Assembly (NCBI GenBank): GCA_950022655.1
Contig: OX465579.1
Span: 139,385,118 to 139,449,117 of the forward strand
DNA from: Alentia gelatinosa
Taxonomy: Eukaryota > Annelida > Polychaeta > Phyllodocida > Polynoidae
Direction of reading: 5' to 3'
DNA: 64,000 nt
How positions within the stretch are numbered: the stretch's first letter is position 1; each line of letters begins with the position of its first letter. Below the pieces are notes generated by a model. That model searched no databases, had not been told where the DNA came from, and worked only from the letters and a program-made list of their open reading frames with translations. Position numbers and translations under genes: made by a program. Of this stretch, positions 1 to 11,275 are shown piece after piece.

Positions 1-1620
1 AGCGTCTGTCACATGACCACGTCCCACTCCCGTGATAGGTCCGCAACCTATGTGAGGTCAGACGCATGGGTCCTAGGTGGAGTGTTTCTGTCTACGTCAG
101 ATTGGATTTGAATAAAAATGAGGTCCACACTAAACGACTGGGTTACCGAGGAAATGGGAGAGTGAATGGATGAGGACATATAAGTGAAGGGGCTGAAAGA
201 AACATTTTGCATGGAATAACATTGTTTCTGCAATGATTGCATAATGATAAAAAAGAGGAGGTAAATTGGTAATTCAAAGGAATGAGTGATGAAGCCGGTG
301 AGCGAGTGAGCGAGTTAGTATACACAATCAGTGGGAACTATACATAATGAGTGGGTAATTGGATTATGAGCTAGTGGTCAATGGGTGAGTAAGCAAGTGG
401 GAGAACATGGGTGAGTGTGAAACAGTCAGTGAAAGGTCACCTGAGCCACTCTCTTTATTTAACGTGGTCTTGCTCCTTCCCTTTCGGATTTTTCTTCCTT
501 TCAGAGCAGCGCAGGTTGTAGCCCTGAACCATATTATTACGATCACTAGAGGTGGTCTCGCCATGCCGACAATATTGATAACGATACAAATACATCACAG
601 AACTGATATTAACCTTCTACCACGCTGTGGTAAATATATATATGAGGGCTGCCTGTTCTTCCTTGAATCTGTCTGGACTACGTTTCTCAACTTAAAGGAA
701 TGCATTACAGGAATGTGAATAGGAGATATTTTAAAGAAATTGTTAAGATTTCAATTTACCAATAACATCAAGATGTATTAGAGTTTGATTGCAAGGTACA
801 TGCATTCATTGTGCATTCATTGTGTCTTTATCACGATAGAATGTTATCATGTCGTATTTGGTAACTCACGATTTACAGCAATTGGAGTTCTTTACCTCGA
901 TTGATATTCTGGTTTTCATATAGGTTCAGTTCCAAGAATTACTCCTTTAATTAATCACATCTGGATTTCAATATCGGTCTTTATAGTTCATATAGCTGAA
1001 TAGAAAATTAAACGGTCGGACCGTGTGATGCTGAGATTTAAACAAATGGTTGGGGAGTGTTTAGACCTCTATCCGTACTCCGTTAATATGTCATATGTAT
1101 ATCATATGTTCTATCCATGTATTCAGACCTGCTTGTATCCCAGCCATTCACTTGAACGTATTATAGAAGAAGACGTACAGTCGCGATAACTTTATATGTT
1201 ACTGGTAACAGTGTAATAGGCCTCCAGATATGGAAATCATTGAATTCACTATCAATATATTCTATATCAAAGCGTCTGGAGTCCAAGGAATCGGTTAAAA
1301 TGCAGCAGTCTCGTTGGCTCAAAGGTTTTATTCATCCTCTTTTAAGCATCATTTCAGTCATCCTCGCAATGAACACTCAATTTCCAAGTATTTATTAAGT
1401 TATGGTAATCCATTTACCAATAAACCAATAAATCACTCGTTGGTTTCTAAGAGATGCATGAGGTCATTACCATTATGACATTTTTTGTATCTACAGAATG
1501 CATTACATTGCTCGTCCTCCTTTTACCACGTGATATAATAATGAGAGTGGTTTGTTCCAGTTCCATTATACTGAATAGTCTCAGTTCATCTATTCTGTAA
1601 ATATCACTGTCACGTATCTT
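1..1620. other. Gene-free stretch, no recognisable feature
   Basis: I see no coding frame with an ATG start and recognisable content, and no long repeat. The only structure noticed is a short direct repeat of a 13-base unit around 798-823 (gcattcattgtg-like). The sequence is AT-rich. Confidence 0.5.
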
Positions 1621-1639
1621 CCATGCCGTCCGCCTGCGG

Positions 1640-1890
1640 CGCCATGCGCATGCGCATAGGGACATAAAGTACTCTCGGTCGGTCAGGCAACGTAGCGCGC
1701 ACGTACTCCGTGTGACCCGGCCCAAGGGGGCTCAAGTAGAAAGCGCGGGAACCACTTGAGGGCGCGTGGCAGGAGACGGGGCCTCTTAGCAGACGACTTT
1801 ACGCCAGTGGCGCTGACATTTCAGTGACCGCTCCGCCAAGGTTCTACTTTCCATCGCCCTTTTTATCTTCGGTGGAGTAGACCTACCACA
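1640..1890. promoter_or_regulatory. CpG-rich promoter-like region with NRF1-type and E2F-like sites
   Basis: Seen: a perfect 12-base palindrome TGCGCATGCGCA at 1645-1656, which matches the NRF1 consensus, and GCGCGGGAA at 1743-1751, which matches an E2F-type core. Local CpG density is clearly above the AT-rich surroundings. Known: such sites cluster in CpG-island promoters of animal genes. Inferred: together with the TATA box and possible exon at 2.2-2.35 kb, this may be the upstream half of a promoter region. Direction is unproven, and a leftward transcript is also possible. Motif matching alone is weak evidence. Confidence 0.35.
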
Positions 1891-2233
1891 TGGCAAGTGG
1901 AGCTCCCTCAGACATTATTTCTCTTATATGAAATGTCGCGAAACTATGCCACGAATGGATCGATCAGAAATGCCAACTTCTTAGCATGTATACAAATAAC
2001 GCAAACGGGCACCATCACACAAAAGATGGGGTTAATTACTATATCATCACATGAAATAAAACGGGAAATGGTGTCTTTCTTGTGGTCTTTTGCAAGTCCA
2101 TCTTCGGCACTGTCGGATAGTCGCCTAAGGGTATACCTGCCAACTTCATTGACTAGCGCTCTCACCCCTTTTTTCCTCCCCCAGTGCCTTTCCCTTCCCA
2201 TACACCAACACCTCGCGACATCCACATCCGGCG

Positions 2234-2275
2234 CTTATAAAACAAGACTCCCGACACTTAGACGCCGCCCGCGGC
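2234..2275 (+). promoter_or_regulatory. Candidate TATA-box core promoter
   Basis: TATAAA lies at 2236-2241 inside a GC-rich flank, and a start site would fall near 2266-2272. Downstream, 2260-2440 holds about two dozen CpG dinucleotides in under 200 bases, which is very unusual for this window. CTCGCGAGA at 2313-2321 matches nine of ten bases of the TCTCGCGAGA motif known from animal core promoters. These elements are in the right order for a rightward transcript, but no transcript evidence is available. Confidence 0.35.
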
Positions 2276-2304
2276 ACCCCGCTGCTCATTACGAGGCTCC
2301 CGTG

Positions 2305-2347
2305 ATGTCAGCCTCGCGAGATCTAGCGCGGGTTGCGCCGTCTGGCG
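2305..2347 (+). CDS. Possible first coding exon (partial gene, unknown product)
   Basis: ATG at 2305 has G at -3 and opens a frame reading MSASRDLARVAPSG, 14 codons plus one base. It then meets a good splice donor, GGCG|GTGAGT, with GT at 2348. The exon lies about 35 bases downstream of the expected start site of the TATA box at 2236, within a CpG-rich block. The frame would stop a few codons past the donor if unspliced. The peptide is too short to identify and I could not find a convincing second exon. The call rests on signal order only; a chance arrangement is quite possible. Confidence 0.25.
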
Positions 2348-2849
2348 GTGAGTAGCCCTGATTTCCCCACACGCGAAGCCCTGGTGGCGTGTGAGCGCAC
2401 AGCACGTGTAAATGTCGTCTGCCGGGCCTGGGCTAAGATCTTCCTCGCGTTCTCAGTATTAAAGGGGGTTATAGATCTACAAGGGGAGAGTGGGGATTGG
2501 GGGTTGGTCTTGGGGTACCATAAAAAAAGAGTCCCCGCCGCCTGGTTGTCACCGCTATAGGAAGTGAATTCAGTACATTCCCCTTGTGTGTTACTGTGTA
2601 CATGTTGGTCATGAGGTAGTGACAGCAGAGTGTCCCCCGGGGTAAGGATGAAGACTGAGCGTCAGTAGAGAGGATCAAGTGGTGGCAGGGTCTTTTGTGT
2701 GATATTTTCTACCAGAGCAACAGGTATAGGTCATATAACCACAGTGAGGCTAGATCTGAAATATGTCAGTGTAACAGAGCGGTACTGTGAGTACGTAGTT
2801 GAGCACATGTATTGTAAAGACTATCGTAAAACTGGATGAGGTTTAATCT

Positions 2850-3001
2850 TGGCCACCGTATGCCACGACTGGAGGTTTATATAGTGACGTGATAACAATT
2901 ATGTATGCCACTAGTGGCATATAAAACTCCGTATGCCAATCAACGTGGCATATGGAAGCTCAATGTTAAGCCTATGGGATTTTATATTAGGGGTAGGATA
3001 A
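2850..3001 (+). mobile_element. Truncated copy of the hairpin/GGGGTRRGATAA element family
   Basis: Positions 2888-3001 align without gaps to 12405-12518, with about 10 differences in 114 bases (about 91% identity by eye). Both contain two small palindromes built on tatgccac/gtggcata, the string TTAAGCCTATGG, and the terminus GGGGTAGGATAA (here 2990-3001). Upstream, 2850-2872 (cttggccaccgtatgccac) is the reverse complement of 12325-12347. This is what one arm of the head hairpin seen in other copies would look like if the tip and other arm were lost. No coding capacity is present. Confidence 0.7.
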
Positions 3002-5250
3002 ATACTGCTCTCATAAGCATTACCCCTTGAGATTGGCATATGTCCTCATTATCGTGTCATTATTCATTTTTAGGTTGACATTCATGACAATATACTTTTT
3101 TTAATGTATTATGCGATGAACCTAGTGTAACTGCTATTCTATACCTCGTGGCAATGAAGCTCAGTTATACCGGCGTCTGCCTTGGACAGGTTGCCGGAAC
3201 TGTTGACTGCGCATGAGCAGCTCACTACCACCTGCCTTCATGTCCGATCATGACTGGAAGTGCAGCGCTGGTCCCCCTTTGTGTGTGAGTTGCTCGAGCA
3301 CACTCGCCTGGCACTTAACACCTGCTCGATCTCTGACAAAACGTCAGGCCCACTCGCTCTACATGAGATTGATCCCACACCTACAAAGCTGATGCTGATT
3401 CTCGCCATGTAGAGTGGCGGGTAGGTGGGTGGTGTCTGAGGCGATGACATCAGACGTGTTGAGCATTTTCCTCATGTAACGTGTATTTGATTGTATTGTA
3501 TACCCATGCCACATAGCTTCAAATCACACAGATAAGGACATAGAGCGGAAAGGACTTATGCAGGAACATTACGTCCCTTTAATTCATCTTTCTAAAATTC
3601 ATATTTTTACTGACCGAGATAAGGGTAAATCCTAATAAAGGATATGAGGGATATACATCTTAATAAGGTATTTCACAGAAAGGCGAAATACAAATTATCG
3701 ATAGACTCTTCAAATGTAAAATGCATCAAGTTGACGTATTTCGCTCTTTGGCACATCATACGCAATGCTCTCACAAAGGATTCTTTATGATTTATTCTTC
3801 AGAATCTTATGCATCCCATTTCTTGATATTATTTGTATTTACTTTGATGTTGATAGTGTTCAGTCTCTCACACGTCCTAGCTTCAAAGGCAGAACAAATT
3901 AGTTCTCAGGGTAAGAACATTTCTTTCTTGCCATGTTGCTTCGTACTAGGAACAGTGACAAACTAACTCATCGTGTCATATTGTCATTATCTATCTTCTC
4001 CATGTACGTGACAATGTCTTTGACGTTGTGCTTGTGCTATATGTCTGTTACAGCTCTCCGTGGTAAGTATCTTAGCCTTTCCCATTTCGGTCTACAGCAT
4101 GCATGACGACACTATCTGTATTTGCCAAATGGCATCTGCCTCTTTTATGAGATTTTCAGGCATATTTATTTAAATATATTGTAGACAGACATTAAGCACT
4201 CTAGAAGAAATAGAAGCGCTCTTCACATACACAAATTTAGACATGTAGATGGGGATGTTGCCTACAGAGGAAAATCAGAATGTGAGGAGTAATGAGTTAT
4301 ACATACGAATGGGACAACCAGTTGAACATATTTACAGGAAGTTATGGCAGAAAATCTTGGAAGTAATTTGTTTTAGCATCCTTATTTATATTAATCTCTT
4401 TTTTTAGTGAAGAACAAGCGCCGCCGAATTCCACCCCAGAGAAATCGTTGTCGTTCGACAGAATGTGTCTTCGCTTTGTGGAAATAACACTCTCTACAGC
4501 CTGCACATTCCATATAAAGTTGAAAGGGGGAGCGAGTAGACACATGGGTTCGTATTATTATTCCTATGGCGCGTTTCGGGTCCCGTACCATACAATAAAT
4601 ATAGGATATCTTGGGCTTCTGTACCTGTGTATGTGTCTGTATTAGTCCACCCTATACCAACTACTCGGTTTCCCCTCTCTGATCCCCTCCTTTTTAACGT
4701 GGACGTCGCCTTTCATCAATAGGCATCCACGACTGTCATTCACTTATACACGAGGGTGGTGTACTTTATTCATCTATGTATGTTAGGACGGGCACCCAGC
4801 CCCTCTACTCCATCAACTCTACCGAGTGTTCTCTGCGTCAAGGCAGACGACTGACTCGTCAATTGATTTGCCCCGCCATATTGACGGCATGCCCACGACG
4901 CTGGCGCCAAAAAGCGACTGATGGTATTGTTATTTGCTCAGGGTGCCTGCCTGCCAAAGCTTCCGGACTTATCCTACACTCGGGTCAGAGTTAAGATGAC
5001 CTGGAGGTCAATGTCTGCACATTGCAGGTGATGCAGTCATTTGTATACAGAGACAATTGGCAAACTGGTATCACATGGTGTGTACACAATAGCAATGTAT
5101 GCAGACCCATTCTATTTATCTCAAGTATATAGCAGCGACAGAATTTAAAGTCCAAGAGACCAATCATCTATTTACTTCCAGGTATATCAGATGTCCTTCT
5201 ATGTAATATGTATTGACACATTTGAGTGGTACAACATGCTGCTATGGCAG
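3002..5250. other. Gene-free stretch
   Basis: Nothing recognisable. 3,130-3,460 is somewhat richer in GC but holds no convincing exon, start or splice pair. Short open frames here lack homology signals or good ATG contexts. Confidence 0.45.
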
Positions 5251-5604
5251 ATTTATATAGAACTACATCGAGAATCGTATAAATAGACAATACTCCACGA
5301 GTTTGGATGGGCTGCAATCGTCATCGAGGCGAAGCCGAGTGACGATTACGGGCCATTCAAACGAGTGGAGTTTTGTCTATTTTACAATTCGAGTGCGGTT
5401 CTGGATTTATCTCACACCTTTTTATGAGATTAAATATCATCAAAATTTCACAATAGTTAGAATAAACTTAGCAAATCCATATGACGTCATCTGAAATTCA
5501 CTACTCCACGGCCGTGGCGTAGTATCGTCACTTTACGGGGTGATCGTTGAGTATTTTTTTCTAATGTTATTCCTATGGCTAAACTTGTACCAGGGGTGAG
5601 ATAA
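5251..5604 (+). mobile_element. Hairpin-headed non-autonomous element, full copy
   Basis: The head is a long imperfect palindrome, 5251-5409. Its arms carry tagacaatactccacgag and its mate, around a loop containing GAGGCGAAGCCGAG near 5324-5338. The head runs directly into TTATCTCAC at 5407-5415. The right terminus is GGGGTGAGATAA at 5593-5604, its inverted counterpart. In between lie a smaller palindrome on ccacggccgtgg near 5508-5519 and the string TGTTATTCCTATGG. The same order (head hairpin, TTATC box, CTATGG string, GGGGTRRGATAA end) recurs at 58.3 kb and 12.3 kb. The segment 5251-5374 is repeated in inverse orientation at 60868-60990. There is no coding capacity, and I do not recognise the family. 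Confidence 0.7.
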
Positions 5605-6721
5605 TATTGTTTACTGGCCAGTCAATACCAGTATGTACATGTTCTTATCTCAGAATTATTTTTAATCAAATTTGTCTATAGACAAATATTCTGAAATTTA
5701 TCCTCAGGCAGATTTAAACCAACTCCCTTTGCTGTTACACACTGTGGATACTGTACACTAATAGGAAGGCCACCCTTACCATTGCATTTGTGTTTCTTAT
5801 TCATTCAGGTTATCATAACATTCAGGCATCCATGAAATAGTCCATGGTTATACAATATTCATTCTTTTCCCCCGAATATCGCGATAGCCTCTAATATATA
5901 AAAAATCACTATCTTTACACTTTTCACGATATTTTCAACATGCATGTTTATTCAGAAACAAGGGGGTGACATATGATTAATAAAATGAGTTAAAGTTGTC
6001 ATATATGCGTGCATCACTATAATGACACAGTCTTTATGAAGTGGCTGGCTATTCTGCCTTGTGGCTAGCGTACCCTTTCTCATATGTGTCTCTATCCACA
6101 TAGAACATTAGTTCGAGAACAGGAGCGAAAGGAAAGCAATGTTGGTGTAATTCGCATCTGCTGACAGCGTACGACAGACGTCCTGTAGGCCTTGTTGAGC
6201 TAATGACGCCCATTAGGCTAGCTCTTCTGACAGTAACGCTGGAGTGAAATAGTCCCATGTGAACTTCGTTTTTCATCCCTGTCGAACCTGGATAGGATAC
6301 GCTATTTGCAGTCTAATACATGGTTGTTGTACAAGAAGTAACATCGTACTTAAATATTGATTTTTGAGGAGAACTTCACAATAATGACAGGTTTTGTGTA
6401 CGAATTGCTGTAATCTCTGAGAAGTTGACGCGAAGTAATATCCAAGCGATTAGCGAGGATATTACATCATCAACTACGAGGAGATTTAGGTCACTCATAT
6501 ACAAAGCCAGCTGTTATTGTATTTATTACCCACCTACAAGAATAATAACAAGGCAATAGCAATTAAAAAGTTTCTACAAGACATTTAGTTCCAGACACCA
6601 CAGCACTGGCGAGTGTGGCAGTAATTCGGTGTAGACTTATACCAATAATATAGTTTGCCATTAACCAGTGGCTTTTGCATGCAAAGTGTGTTATGACACT
6701 GATTTCCGATGGTAAATGAGA
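5605..6721. other. Gene-free stretch
   Basis: I see no supported gene, RNA gene or repeat here. The sequence is AT-rich with short chance frames only. Confidence 0.45.
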
Positions 6722-6746
6722 TTTTCTTTTTTTTAAGCAGTTTATT
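6722..6746 (-). terminator. Polyadenylation signal and A-tail of the Tx1/L1-like LINE
   Basis: Read on the minus strand, AATAAA (plus-strand TTTATT at 6741-6746) is followed within about 7 bases by an A8 run and further A-rich bases (plus-strand T runs at 6722-6725 and 6727-6734). It lies about 530 bases beyond the ORF2 stop, a plausible 3' UTR length, and marks the likely 3' end of the element. Confidence 0.65.
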
Positions 6747-7277
6747 GGCACATCTCAAACGTACATGGAACTAACATTCAATACAACAGAAAATCATCCG
6801 TGCACAACATAAGGAATTTCATAGCTGCTTGGTTTTCTTTAGGAAAAGACATACATAGAATATGGGATAATTTTAACGTGGGTAAAAGGAGAAAACCCTT
6901 TCATAATACAGAACCTACACCAAACTCATGAGAGGTTGTGCTAGAAATCTTTACACTGTGGAACCACCTTCCCCCAAATTTTACAGGACAGAATGTTGTT
7001 GAACATTATATCTAGATACAACCAAACATTTCCAGGGGTGACAGATCACAATACAGATCACAATTTCATGTTACATTTGTTTCTCTTCCAACACTTGCTT
7101 CCTATATGTTATCATTTCGACTGAGATATCCATAACAAGAAGCCCATTAAAAGAAAAAAGTTTGAGGAGCTAATCCAAGTAAGTTTAACTTAAATGGGCC
7201 GATACTTCAAAGAAAGAAAAAATTGAGTATTGAACCTGATCTGGCTTTAGGTAGTGTAGAGACCACCAAACTCCTAT

Positions 7278-8342
7278 TCACGACATCAATGTAAGAACTC
7301 TCTCCCACTCGAAGAACTTGTATTCCTTGTGCTCTTGTTTCAATATAAACTGTTCCATTTTAAGTTTGCTCCTGAATTCCAGTGCCCATTCATAAAAACT
7401 CAATTTACAATCATGGAAGAGGCGTTGCCTGTATATAAAAACTTTAGTAAAATTACATATGAAATTATACATCATAGCCTCCTGGTCAATTTCCTCAGCT
7501 CCTAATAGCACATATTTATTAGAAACATCAAGGTCCAGATCAATTGTGTTTTTAAACCATTTCTATAGGTTACTCCAGAAGGTTCTACATAATATACTAT
7601 CTATGAAAAAGTGTTCAAGATCATCTTTCTCACCACAATATTTACATTCAGGAGAGGTTTCTATCTGTCTTTTTAATAAATATTCATTGGTTGGTACAAC
7701 ATGGTTCAACACTTTGAAATGTAGGGCCTGCAACTTGGTTTCCCGAGTTGCCTTGTACATGCTTGTGAAAATAAGTTTCCATCTGTCATGGTCATCTATA
7801 GGAATCCCATAATTAATACACCATTTTGGGGGGGAGTTGGGTATATAAGTAGGATGAGAGTTAATAACTCTGTACAATTTTTTATTATTACTGTTGAAGA
7901 TATTAATTAATTCGGAAAGAGTATCATTTATGAAGAGAGGTTGCTCCAATGTAGGTACTTCCTCTAAAGACAGTTTGTTCATCCAATATATTGATCTTCT
8001 TATTCACAATAAATGCAAAAAGGTACATGGGATCTTGTAAACATGACCAACTTCAATATGAGACATCATTCTACCACTTAAAATCAGATCTCTTATACAC
8101 TGAATACCCACTTTTTTCCAAGCTGAAATCAGGTCTTCAGAGTCATGTAGCTTAATAAAATTATTATTCCAAAGGAGTTCATATTGTCTATCCAGTTCTT
8201 CTAATAGTGGTCGACAGTATAATCTGTGCCAGATACCTAATAAATTGCTGTAAAAATTTGGTTGGCCTGTACCACAAGTCTTAACACAATTACGTAGTGC
8301 CATATGTGGCTTTTCCCTTATCACATCTAAAATTGTTGACAA
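7278..8342 (-). pseudogene. LINE C-terminal region with CxxC zinc-like motif
   Basis: Three consecutive open pieces (8342-8004, 7982-7563 and 7511-7278) form the C-terminal third of ORF2. The middle piece contains TRETKLQALHFKVLNHVVPT, then CKYCGEKDDLEHFFIDS and FWSNL. This follows the Tx1-type pattern of TxETKLQ...ilPTN..L followed by CxxC and H residues, thought to bind nucleic acid. Stops or frameshifts separate the pieces near 7990 and 7540. The final frame ends with LTLMS and a stop at about 7278, after which the 3' UTR begins. Confidence 0.8.
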
Positions 8343-8497
8343 ACCTGTTCTGAGTTTTAGGATAAAATATTTGGCATATTGAGCCCATGGGTGGGTAGAT
8401 TGATTGCATGCTCTTATTAATCATTTTACCCGTGCTACCTCATACATAGATTCTAGAGCTCTGAAGGATTGTTTGCGAATTGTATACCCAATATTTC

Positions 8498-9353
8498 TTA
8501 CTTATCCTTGATTTTTAACTCTTCAGGTAAGGTCTCTGTAGTCACCTTACCAATTCTCATAACTGCAGATTTGAGAAAATAAACCTTTAACCCTATGTAT
8601 TGCCTGAAACGTTTGAGCATGTCAAGTGTCTTACGGAGAGAGTCTGGGTCCCTTGCTATGAGTGTGACATTATCTGCGAACATGGTTAGCTTTATTTCAT
8701 AATTTTCATTTAACTTTATCCCATGTATATTTGGATTTCTCCTGATTGAAATTGCCACCAATTCCACTAAGATGATGAACGAATAGGGAGAAATACAACA
8801 TCCTTGTCTTGAACCACAAGGTGGAAAAAACCAATTGGTATGAAAACCATTGTTTGTAACTGAGGTAGAAATACCAGAATATATAGTCTTGATCCACAGA
8901 ATAAACACTGGCCAAAAACTAAATAACTGAAGTGAATCAAATATACCCCCCCCCCCCCCCCCACGATACAGAATCAAAAGCCTTTTCAAAATCTATCCCT
9001 AATAAGTAACCTGACAGTCCCTTTTCATTTAAATAGTCTATTGTATCCTGAATCATGCGGATATTAACTCCAATATATCTTCCTTTCATAAAACCGACTT
9101 GATCTTTGCCAATCAAAGACTCTAAAGGAGTCCGTAAGCGTAGGGCAAGGGCTTTTGTCAACAGTTTGTAGTCCGAGTTAAGTATGGTAATGGGTCGCCA
9201 GTTCTTTTTGAATAACCTATCTTGACCCTTTTTGGGGATGAGGGTTATTATCCCTCTTCTTTGCTCTGTACTAAGATGTTGGTCAATTTTACCTTCCAAG
9301 AATGACTCAAACAGGGGAATTTTGTCTTCCCAAAAATATCGATAGTACTCCAC
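8498..9353 (-). pseudogene. LINE reverse transcriptase domain, broken by a poly-G tract and active-site change
   Basis: The RT domain begins with GIITLIPKKGQD, then NWRPITILNSDYKLL, KDQVGFMKGRYIG, and the catalytic block A as LLGIDFEKAFDSVSW. Directly after block A a 17-base C run on the plus strand (8946-8962) inserts a glycine string and shifts the frame. The second half follows with SRQGCCISPYSFI (normally GxxQGxPLSP-like). It then has MFADNVTLIA, where the YADD/FADD box reads FADN, so one catalytic aspartate is lost. Family knowledge says both aspartates are needed for polymerisation, so this copy cannot be active. Confidence 0.88.
8946..8962. repeat. Poly-C tract (17 C)
   Basis: A run of 17 C lies inside the LINE reverse transcriptase. 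On the coding strand it is poly-G. It sits immediately after the block-A motif and appears to replace or expand what would be the codons after DSVSW. Run length may also be affected by sequencing or assembly error. Confidence 0.95.
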
Positions 9354-9439
9354 CGTTAACCCGTCCGCACCAGGACACCTGTTAGAGTTCAGATGTTTAA
9401 TACAGACACCGAATTACTGCAACAAACTTAAGTCTCATT

Positions 9440-9937
9440 CTAATAATTTGGACTGTTCAGCCGACACTTGTGGGATGTGTGTCTGTGTGTCTGATCCTCA
9501 ATATGCTCAAAAAAACTCTCGTTCCCTTTTTTCATGTAAAGTTCTTTGTAATAGTCATGTAGAGAGTTCAGAATTTCCTGGTGGTTGCAGGTTATAGTGT
9601 TGTCTTTGGTTGAAATTTGATTAATGGCCTTATCCTTGGAATTTTTCTTTTCAAGGTTTAAGAAATACTTGCTAGGTTTTTCACCTTTCAAAGCCCAATT
9701 ACACTTAGATCTGATAATAACAGATAACATTTTTTTCCTCTCTTCAAATTCCAGGTCTTTTCTTAGGGATGAGAGTTCTGACTCTAAACTTTCTCTTTCC
9801 TCTTTATCTGTCAGGTCTTTGTCCAATTTTTCCTCCAGATCTTGGGTTCTATTTGATTTTATTAATAATTCTCTTTTTAACTCTTTATTTTTGGCAGCAA
9901 CATAACTCATGGTAAAGTTTTTCATCTTAAATTTCAT
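9440..9937 (-). pseudogene. LINE ORF2 linker between endonuclease and RT
   Basis: This open segment of about 165 codons is rich in charged residues and predicted to be helical (KELKRELLIK, EEKLDKDLTDKEERESLESE). It ends with NWALKGEKPSKYFLNLEKKN, the family signature just upstream of reverse transcriptase (commonly GEK..kyF.NLEK). It lies in order between the endonuclease and RT pieces of the same element but is separated from the RT frame by a frame break near 9440-9360. It encodes no separate protein; it is part of the ORF2 polyprotein remnant. Confidence 0.8.
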
Positions 9938-9981
9938 GAAGTCCCACCTCAGTTTAGGAGCCGTTTCAACTGTAGACTCCT

Positions 9982-10811
9982 TTAAATCTTATCTCTCATG
10001 CTAGTTGTGTATTCCCTATCGGCCAGAACCATGTTGTTTAACTTCCAGTATGAAGGGCCTCTGGCCTCTCCATCTCTAAGAATTTCCAATGTTAAACAAG
10101 AATGATCAGTTAGCGTTGCTGGGTTTCTACTACATGACACTATTCTATTTTTTACAAAGTTGGAGATGAACCAGTAATCAATCCTGCTGGCTTGATGTGC
10201 TCTATGAAAAGTATATCGTTTTGTTTGTGGATGTTTTTCTCTCCACACATCAGACATTCATTATCATGTAAAATATTGTACAGAGTTTCTCTGTAATCCT
10301 TGCATGTTGATGGGGCATTCATATTTTTTCTGTCTATACTCAGATACAAAGCCAGGTTAAAATATCCTCTTAAAAATAATGGTAGGTTCTCATATTGTTT
10401 TATAATCCCTGAGAATTCCCCGAAGCAACTCAGTTTCCCTTGGGTGGGAGCATAAATGTTGCCTAAGACGCAGGGTTTGTTATCTATTTCTAACACTAGA
10501 ATAAGATACCTCCCATCAGAATCCTTGTACATCTCCAGAGTTTTAAAGTCTAGGTCTTTATTTAGGAGTGTAGCAACACCTCGTGATTGGGATGTCCCAT
10601 TAGAGAGGTACGCCTCTCCTCCCTACTCATTTTTCCATATATAATTACTGCTGTCTGTACAGTGCGTTTCTTGCACCAAACATATATCAAATTCCTTATG
10701 CAATTTGTGGAACATAATTTTATGCTTAGTTTGGTCACCCAAGCAATTAACATTCAGGCAACCTAGTCGTAAGCTCTTCTTTTTGTTAATCTGATCCATT
10801 AAGAGGATCAT
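9982..10811 (-). pseudogene. LINE endonuclease domain, frameshifted and catalytically altered
   Basis: This is the N-terminal APE-like endonuclease of the Tx1/L1-like element, which in living copies nicks the target DNA. It opens with SLRLGCLNVNCLGD and LVQETHC, matching the N-terminal asparagine and QETH blocks of the family. A frame break follows near 10622, then NIYAPTQG and LRGYFNLAL. The latter corresponds to the GDFN block, so the usual aspartate is tyrosine here. Later blocks SRIDYWFIS and LTDHSCL match the SRIDY and SDH motifs, and the frame changes again near 10250. The broken frames and the D-to-Y change indicate loss of function. Confidence 0.85.
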
Positions 10812-11275
10812 GAGATTATTTGATTAGATGTAGCTTTGAGATTGATATTGAGTTTCAAATAACCTGCCATCAAGGGGCAGTATATTCAGCACAGTGAGAG
10901 TAATGGAAGTTCTGATAGAAACAACATATGGAAAGTACATGGAACACACAGAATACTTGAAAACACTGTACATTTTATACATACAATACATAAGACACAC
11001 CAAACATATAGACAGGCTAGTACTGAGGAGCGACATATGGCTTGTTGTTATGATCGCGACTGTAATTGTGGCATCGGTACGGTTGGTGACGATGGATGGT
11101 GACATACTTGCTGGTCATTGACAAAATATAGTCTTGGTTTCGATAGGTTCTCTTTTTGTAGAAATGTAAGTCTCTTAGACATGTACAGTTCACATGTGCA
11201 TTTATTCAAATGTCCCAGTAAGTTCACCTTATGTTCACATTAAGCTAAATGTGTTTACGAGTAAAGGGAAGTGAT
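10812..11275. other. Gene-free stretch upstream of the LINE
   Basis: I see no ORF1-like coding sequence on the minus strand here, only short AT-rich frames. This supports 5' truncation of the LINE or a decayed UTR. Confidence 0.4.

Larger units (their letters stand above)
6722..10811 (-). mobile_element. Degenerate Tx1/L1-like LINE (ORF2 region plus 3' UTR)
   Basis: On the minus strand the order is apurinic-type endonuclease (10811 to 9982), linker with GEKPSKYFLNLEK (9937-9440), reverse transcriptase (9353-8498), and a C-terminal domain with a CxxC...H motif (8342-7278). A 3' UTR follows, with an AATAAA signal and an A-rich tail. RT motifs such as RPITILNSDYKLLTKALA and the C-terminal region resemble the Tx1 branch of L1-type elements. 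The coding frame is broken in several places and key catalytic residues are changed, so it is dead. No ORF1 is visible upstream of 10811; the copy is probably 5' truncated there, or the preceding UTR has decayed. I could not find a target-site duplication. Confidence 0.9.

Noticed and set aside
1447..1725. Open frame of 92 codons on the minus strand crossing the CpG region
   Set aside because: It begins with a non-ATG codon, has no recognisable domain, and overlaps the promoter-like motifs.
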